NCBI GenBank assembly: GCA_003222375.1
Contig: QHVX01000015.1
Span: 1 to 8,478 of the forward strand
Direction of reading: 5' to 3'
Origin: Acidobacteriota bacterium
GTDB lineage: Bacteria; Acidobacteriota; Thermoanaerobaculia; Gp7-AA8
Length of the DNA: 8,478 bases
Part shown: one piece after another, positions 6,196 to 8,478 of the stretch
Layout of the letters: each line of letters opens with the position of its first letter
How positions within the stretch are numbered: position 1 is the first letter of the stretch
Notes under the pieces: model-generated
Seen by the model: the letters and a program-made list of their open reading frames with translations, nothing else
Database searches by the model: none
Told to the model about the DNA's origin: nothing
Program-made: the position numbers and the translations under genes

Positions 6196-6945
6196 ATGTT
6201 AGGACGCATACGATCAATCACCTTCGCCCTTCTGCTTGTCTCAGGAACAAACGCATTCGCACACGGGATGGTCTCGTTTCCCTCCCTCGGCGGGAAGGCA
6301 TCCGGTTACCTCGCTGACGCCGAAGGAAAAGGAAGACATCCCGGACTTATCGTCATTCAGGAATGGTGGGGACTGAACGATTGGATACGGCAGCAGGCCG
6401 ATCGCTATGCGAAAGCTGGATATGTCGCGCTCGCGCCCGATCTTTATCGCGGGAAGAGCACGGCGGATCCAAATGTCGCGCACGAGCTGATGCGCGGACT
6501 GCCGCAAGATCGAGCGATCGCCGATATGAAGGCGGCCTTCGACTACCTCTCGAAACGCAAAGACGTCGATCCGAAACGCATCGGCGTGATCGGCTGGTGC
6601 ATGGGCGGCGGGTACGCCCTCGACTTGACTCTCGCCGAGCCGCGGATCGCGGCAACGGTCATCAACTACGGCCACCTGATGGCAGATCCAGCCTCGATCG
6701 CCAAAATCCATTCGCCGATCCTCGGCAACTTTGGAGCGAACGATCAGGGAATTCCGCCCGCGGACGTTCGCGCGTTCGACGCAGCGCTCAAGAAGGACGG
6801 AAAATCGAGCGATATCAAAATTTACGAGGGCGCCGGGCACGCGTTCATGAATCCGAACAACAAAGGCGGCTACGTCAAAGCGGCCGCCGAGGACGCGCAA
6901 TCGAGAATCGACGCGTTCCTGGCGAAGACGCTGAAGCCGGCGTGA
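6196..6945 (+). CDS. Dienelactone hydrolase family protein with signal peptide
   Basis: This 249-residue alpha/beta hydrolase belongs to the dienelactone hydrolase family (PF01738). The classic enzymes open the lactone ring of dienelactone in chlorocatechol breakdown, but many family members hydrolyse other esters. The family glutamate is in VIQEWWGLN (Glu56). The nucleophile is Cys135 in GWCMGGGYA, Asp183 is in GANDQGIP and His215 is in GAGHAFMN, so the Cys-Asp-His triad is complete. Residues 1-22 (basic MLGRIR, hydrophobic core, then NAFA before His23) look like a Sec signal peptide. The product is therefore probably periplasmic, unlike the cytoplasmic catabolic enzymes. ATG 6196 is chosen because it supplies this signal. 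It follows the lipase-like gene by 18 bases and ends with tandem in-frame stops TGATAA. No catechol pathway genes are nearby, so a role in that pathway is not supported. Family call is secure; substrate is unknown. Confidence 0.93.
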   Translation: MLGRIRSITFALLLVSGTNAFAHGMVSFPSLGGKASGYLADAEGKGRHPGLIVIQEWWGLNDWIRQQADRYAKAGYVALAPDLYRGKSTADPNVAHELMRGLPQDRAIADMKAAFDYLSKRKDVDPKRIGVIGWCMGGGYALDLTLAEPRIAATVINYGHLMADPASIAKIHSPILGNFGANDQGIPPADVRAFDAALKKDGKSSDIKIYEGAGHAFMNPNNKGGYVKAAAEDAQSRIDAFLAKTLKPA

Positions 6946-6948
6946 TAA

Positions 6949-6970
6949 GATTCCAAACCGTTGATTCCAA
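6949..6970 (+). repeat. 8-base direct repeat GATTCCAA before the DUF1844 gene
   Basis: GATTCCAA occurs at 6949-6956 and again at 6963-6970, with repeat starts 14 bases apart. The repeats fill most of the 24-base spacer, and the last base of the second copy is the A of ATG 6970. They could be a half-turn-related protein site or an old duplication. Nothing else supports a function. Confidence 0.3.
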
Positions 6971-7479
6971 TGGAGATCGAGTTGCCCAAGGAAAAGAGTC
7001 CACAAAAAGAACAAATCAAGGTCACCGACAAGCGGATCTTTACTCCGGAGGGAGAGATCCGCGAAGAGTTTCGCAAAGACATTCGGCCGGCCGACCCTTC
7101 GATCCGAAAGCCGGAGCCGCCGCCACCAGAAGAGCCTGCCGCGAAACCGCCCGAGGAGCGGCGAACGCACGCCGAAGGTCCGCCGCCAGGTGGCGAGCGG
7201 CGTCGAACGCTGGCTGACAAAGCGCAGAATCCCGGAACCGCATTCGCGAACTTCCTCGAGCCTCTGATCGCGCAGGCGTACATGTCACTCGGCATGTTGC
7301 GGAACCCATATCAACCGAAAATAACAGTCGATGCCGCCGCGGCTCGGGAGATGATCGAAATCCTGACTATGCTCCAGGAAAAGACGGCCGGCAATCTGAC
7401 GCCGGACGAAGAAGACTTTCTGACCACACATCTGGGAGAATTGAAGCTCGCGTTCGTCCAACGCACGAAAAGCCTGTAG
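6970..7479 (+). CDS. DUF1844 domain protein with charged, proline-rich N-terminus
   Basis: The 169-residue product ends in a helical domain of about 75 residues matching DUF1844 (PF08899): FANFLEPLIAQAYMSLGML (92-110), then DAAAAREMIEILTMLQEKTAGNLTPDEEDFL (121-151), where the KTxGNLTxDE stretch is the family hallmark, then a final helix LGELKLAFVQR. No biochemical function is established for the family. Residues 1-90 are highly charged and low in complexity, with proline runs (KPEPPPPEEPAAKPPEERR) and no membrane segment, so this part is likely disordered and cytoplasmic. TDKRIFTPEGEIREE near the start is a conserved-looking block. The start could be ATG 6970 or TTG 6961, three codons longer; ATG is preferred. 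Neither has a Shine-Dalgarno. The stop codon touches the start of the next gene (TAGATG), so tight co-expression with the TPR protein is likely. Confidence 0.86.
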   Translation: MEIELPKEKSPQKEQIKVTDKRIFTPEGEIREEFRKDIRPADPSIRKPEPPPPEEPAAKPPEERRTHAEGPPPGGERRRTLADKAQNPGTAFANFLEPLIAQAYMSLGMLRNPYQPKITVDAAAAREMIEILTMLQEKTAGNLTPDEEDFLTTHLGELKLAFVQRTKSL

Positions 7480-8478
7480 ATGAAATGGCGGCTGGCGGTT
7501 TGCGTACTGGCGTGGGTGTGCCTCGGCGGGGTCAGGGCACGCGCCGAGCAACCTGCGCCGCGCGACATCTGGCCGCAGGCGACTGCCGCGGTTGATGCCG
7601 GCGACGTCGACGCCGCGACCAAGAAAACAACGGAGCTGACCGAGGTCGGAAAGACGTATGGGGTCAAGACGTTTCCGCTGTATGCCGAATCAGCGGCCGC
7701 GCTTGCGCGACAGGCGAACAAACGCGGCAACAAAGTCGTCGCCGATTGGGCGAATCGGACTGCCGATCTACTCGATCCGACTTCTCCTGCCGTCGCGTTC
7801 AGCAAGGCAGAAGCGGCATCCGATCAAAAGAATTGGGCGAAGGCGATCCCGACCGCTTTTCGCGGCTACACGAACATGTTTTCGGAGTATCGCTCGCGGT
7901 TGCTGGGCCGCTCCGATTCTCTGATCGTGATCCTGATGGCGCTGACGCTGACCGCCGTGATTTTCGCGCTGGTCCTCTGCATCCGGTATGGACGGGCGAT
8001 GGCTCACGACTTCCGAGAGATGCTGAGCGCTCGAATGGGCGGGGGGACGGTGACTGTGCTGGCGGTTGCGCTGCTGTTCCTGCCGCTGTTCCTCTGGCTT
8101 AGTCCGATGTGGCTCGTCTTCTACTGGTTCATCATCTTTTTCAGCTACGCGGGAGTCGTCGAGCGGATCCTGATCTTCATCTTCGCGCTGATCATCGCCG
8201 CGGCGCCGATCCTTCTCGATCTGACTGCGCATTGGATCGCGGGCGTGGACGGGCCGGTGGTGATGTCGGCGATCGCAAGCGAAGAGCAAGGCTATTACCC
8301 CGAAGCGCTGAAGCGTCTGCAGGAGCTCGCCACTCTCGTCCCGGACAGCGCGACAATCCATCTGCTCCTCGGGAATCTGCAACAACAGGATGGAAACGAG
8401 CCGGATGCTGCCGCGCACTACCGGCAGTCGATCGAGTTGCGTGACAACGCGGGCGCGCACGTCAACCTCGGCAATCTT
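7480..8478 (+). CDS. TPR-containing membrane protein (partial, C-terminus outside)
   Basis: The frame opens at ATG 7480 and stays open to the right edge, giving 333 residues. Residues 1-22 (MKWRLAV, hydrophobic core, then VRARAEQ) look like a Sec signal peptide. Residues 23-145 are soluble and mostly helical. Three or four hydrophobic segments follow: about 148-168, 190-207, 208-227 and 229-247. After them come tetratricopeptide repeats: one near 259-290 with YYPEALKRLQELATLVPDSA, a second near 291-323 with IHLLLGNLQQQDG and AAAHYRQSIELRDN, and a third beginning at 325. TPRs bind partner proteins, so this is probably a membrane-anchored scaffold in the envelope. With a cleaved signal peptide the first part would be periplasmic; the side holding the TPRs depends on whether there are three or four helices. 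It starts directly on the DUF1844 stop codon, with no Shine-Dalgarno. No specific family name is recognised. Confidence 0.85.
   Translation, partial: MKWRLAVCVLAWVCLGGVRARAEQPAPRDIWPQATAAVDAGDVDAATKKTTELTEVGKTYGVKTFPLYAESAAALARQANKRGNKVVADWANRTADLLDPTSPAVAFSKAEAASDQKNWAKAIPTAFRGYTNMFSEYRSRLLGRSDSLIVILMALTLTAVIFALVLCIRYGRAMAHDFREMLSARMGGGTVTVLAVALLFLPLFLWLSPMWLVFYWFIIFFSYAGVVERILIFIFALIIAAAPILLDLTAHWIAGVDGPVVMSAIASEEQGYYPEALKRLQELATLVPDSATIHLLLGNLQQQDGNEPDAAAHYRQSIELRDNAGAHVNLGNL

Noticed and set aside
6241..7170. 309-codon minus-strand open frame
   Set aside because: It spans the antisense of both the dienelactone-hydrolase gene and the DUF1844 gene, has no domain, and the sense products are clear family members.
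7768..8460. 230-codon minus-strand open frame
   Set aside because: It is antisense to the TPR membrane protein, and its Asp/Arg/Gln/His-rich translation is the usual reverse image of a hydrophobic helix-rich gene.
1..8478. CRISPR array, tRNA/rRNA, insertion sequence, toxin-antitoxin or phage defence system
   Set aside because: No spaced direct repeats, no clover-leaf or rRNA motifs, no transposase or integrase motifs, and no gene pair of defence type; genes fill nearly all of the window.

Overview
The window is a compact, GC-rich stretch of bacterial chromosome carrying eight protein genes. Two of them run off the window edges. Spacers are 0 to 43 bases, and neighbouring genes often touch or overlap. 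I see no tRNA, rRNA, CRISPR array, insertion sequence, phage gene or other sign of a recent island. The gene mix (Lon, a YbhN-type flippase-like membrane protein, a bacterial histone-deacetylase-family enzyme, a Coa1-like membrane protein, a DUF1844 protein and a TPR membrane protein), together with the high GC and the near absence of Shine-Dalgarno sequences, fits Acidobacteriota or a related soil/sediment lineage. That assignment is an inference; no marker gene here proves it.

Layout. Bases 1-1533 (minus): first 511 codons of the ATP-dependent protease Lon, with the proteolytic domain beyond the left edge. Bases 1577-2575 (minus): polytopic membrane protein of the lysylphosphatidylglycerol-synthase TM family, 43 bases upstream of lon and probably co-transcribed with it. 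Bases 2603-3542 (plus): histone-deacetylase-family gene broken by an exact 7-base tandem duplication. Bases 3552-3977 (plus): small Coa1-like single-pass membrane protein. Bases 3966-5075 (minus): family 4 glycosyltransferase, convergent with and overlapping the Coa1-like gene by 12 bases. Bases 5059-6177 (plus): LCAT/lipase-like alpha/beta hydrolase with an N-terminal export signal, divergent from the glycosyltransferase, with overlapping 5' ends. Bases 6196-6945 (plus): dienelactone-hydrolase-family protein with a signal peptide. Bases 6970-7479 (plus): DUF1844 protein with a long charged, proline-rich N-terminus. Bases 7480-8478 (plus): exported or membrane TPR protein, cut by the right edge.

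How they work together. The four rightmost plus-strand genes are spaced like an operon: two predicted exported hydrolases, then a directly abutting DUF1844/TPR pair. The left half is mainly proteostasis and envelope functions. No single pathway ties the window together, and I see no clear undescribed defence or mobile system. The strongest observation is the 7-base duplication that splits the deacetylase gene. Removing one copy restores a full-length protein of about 310 residues with all zinc ligands, so it is either a very recent mutation or a sequence/assembly error.
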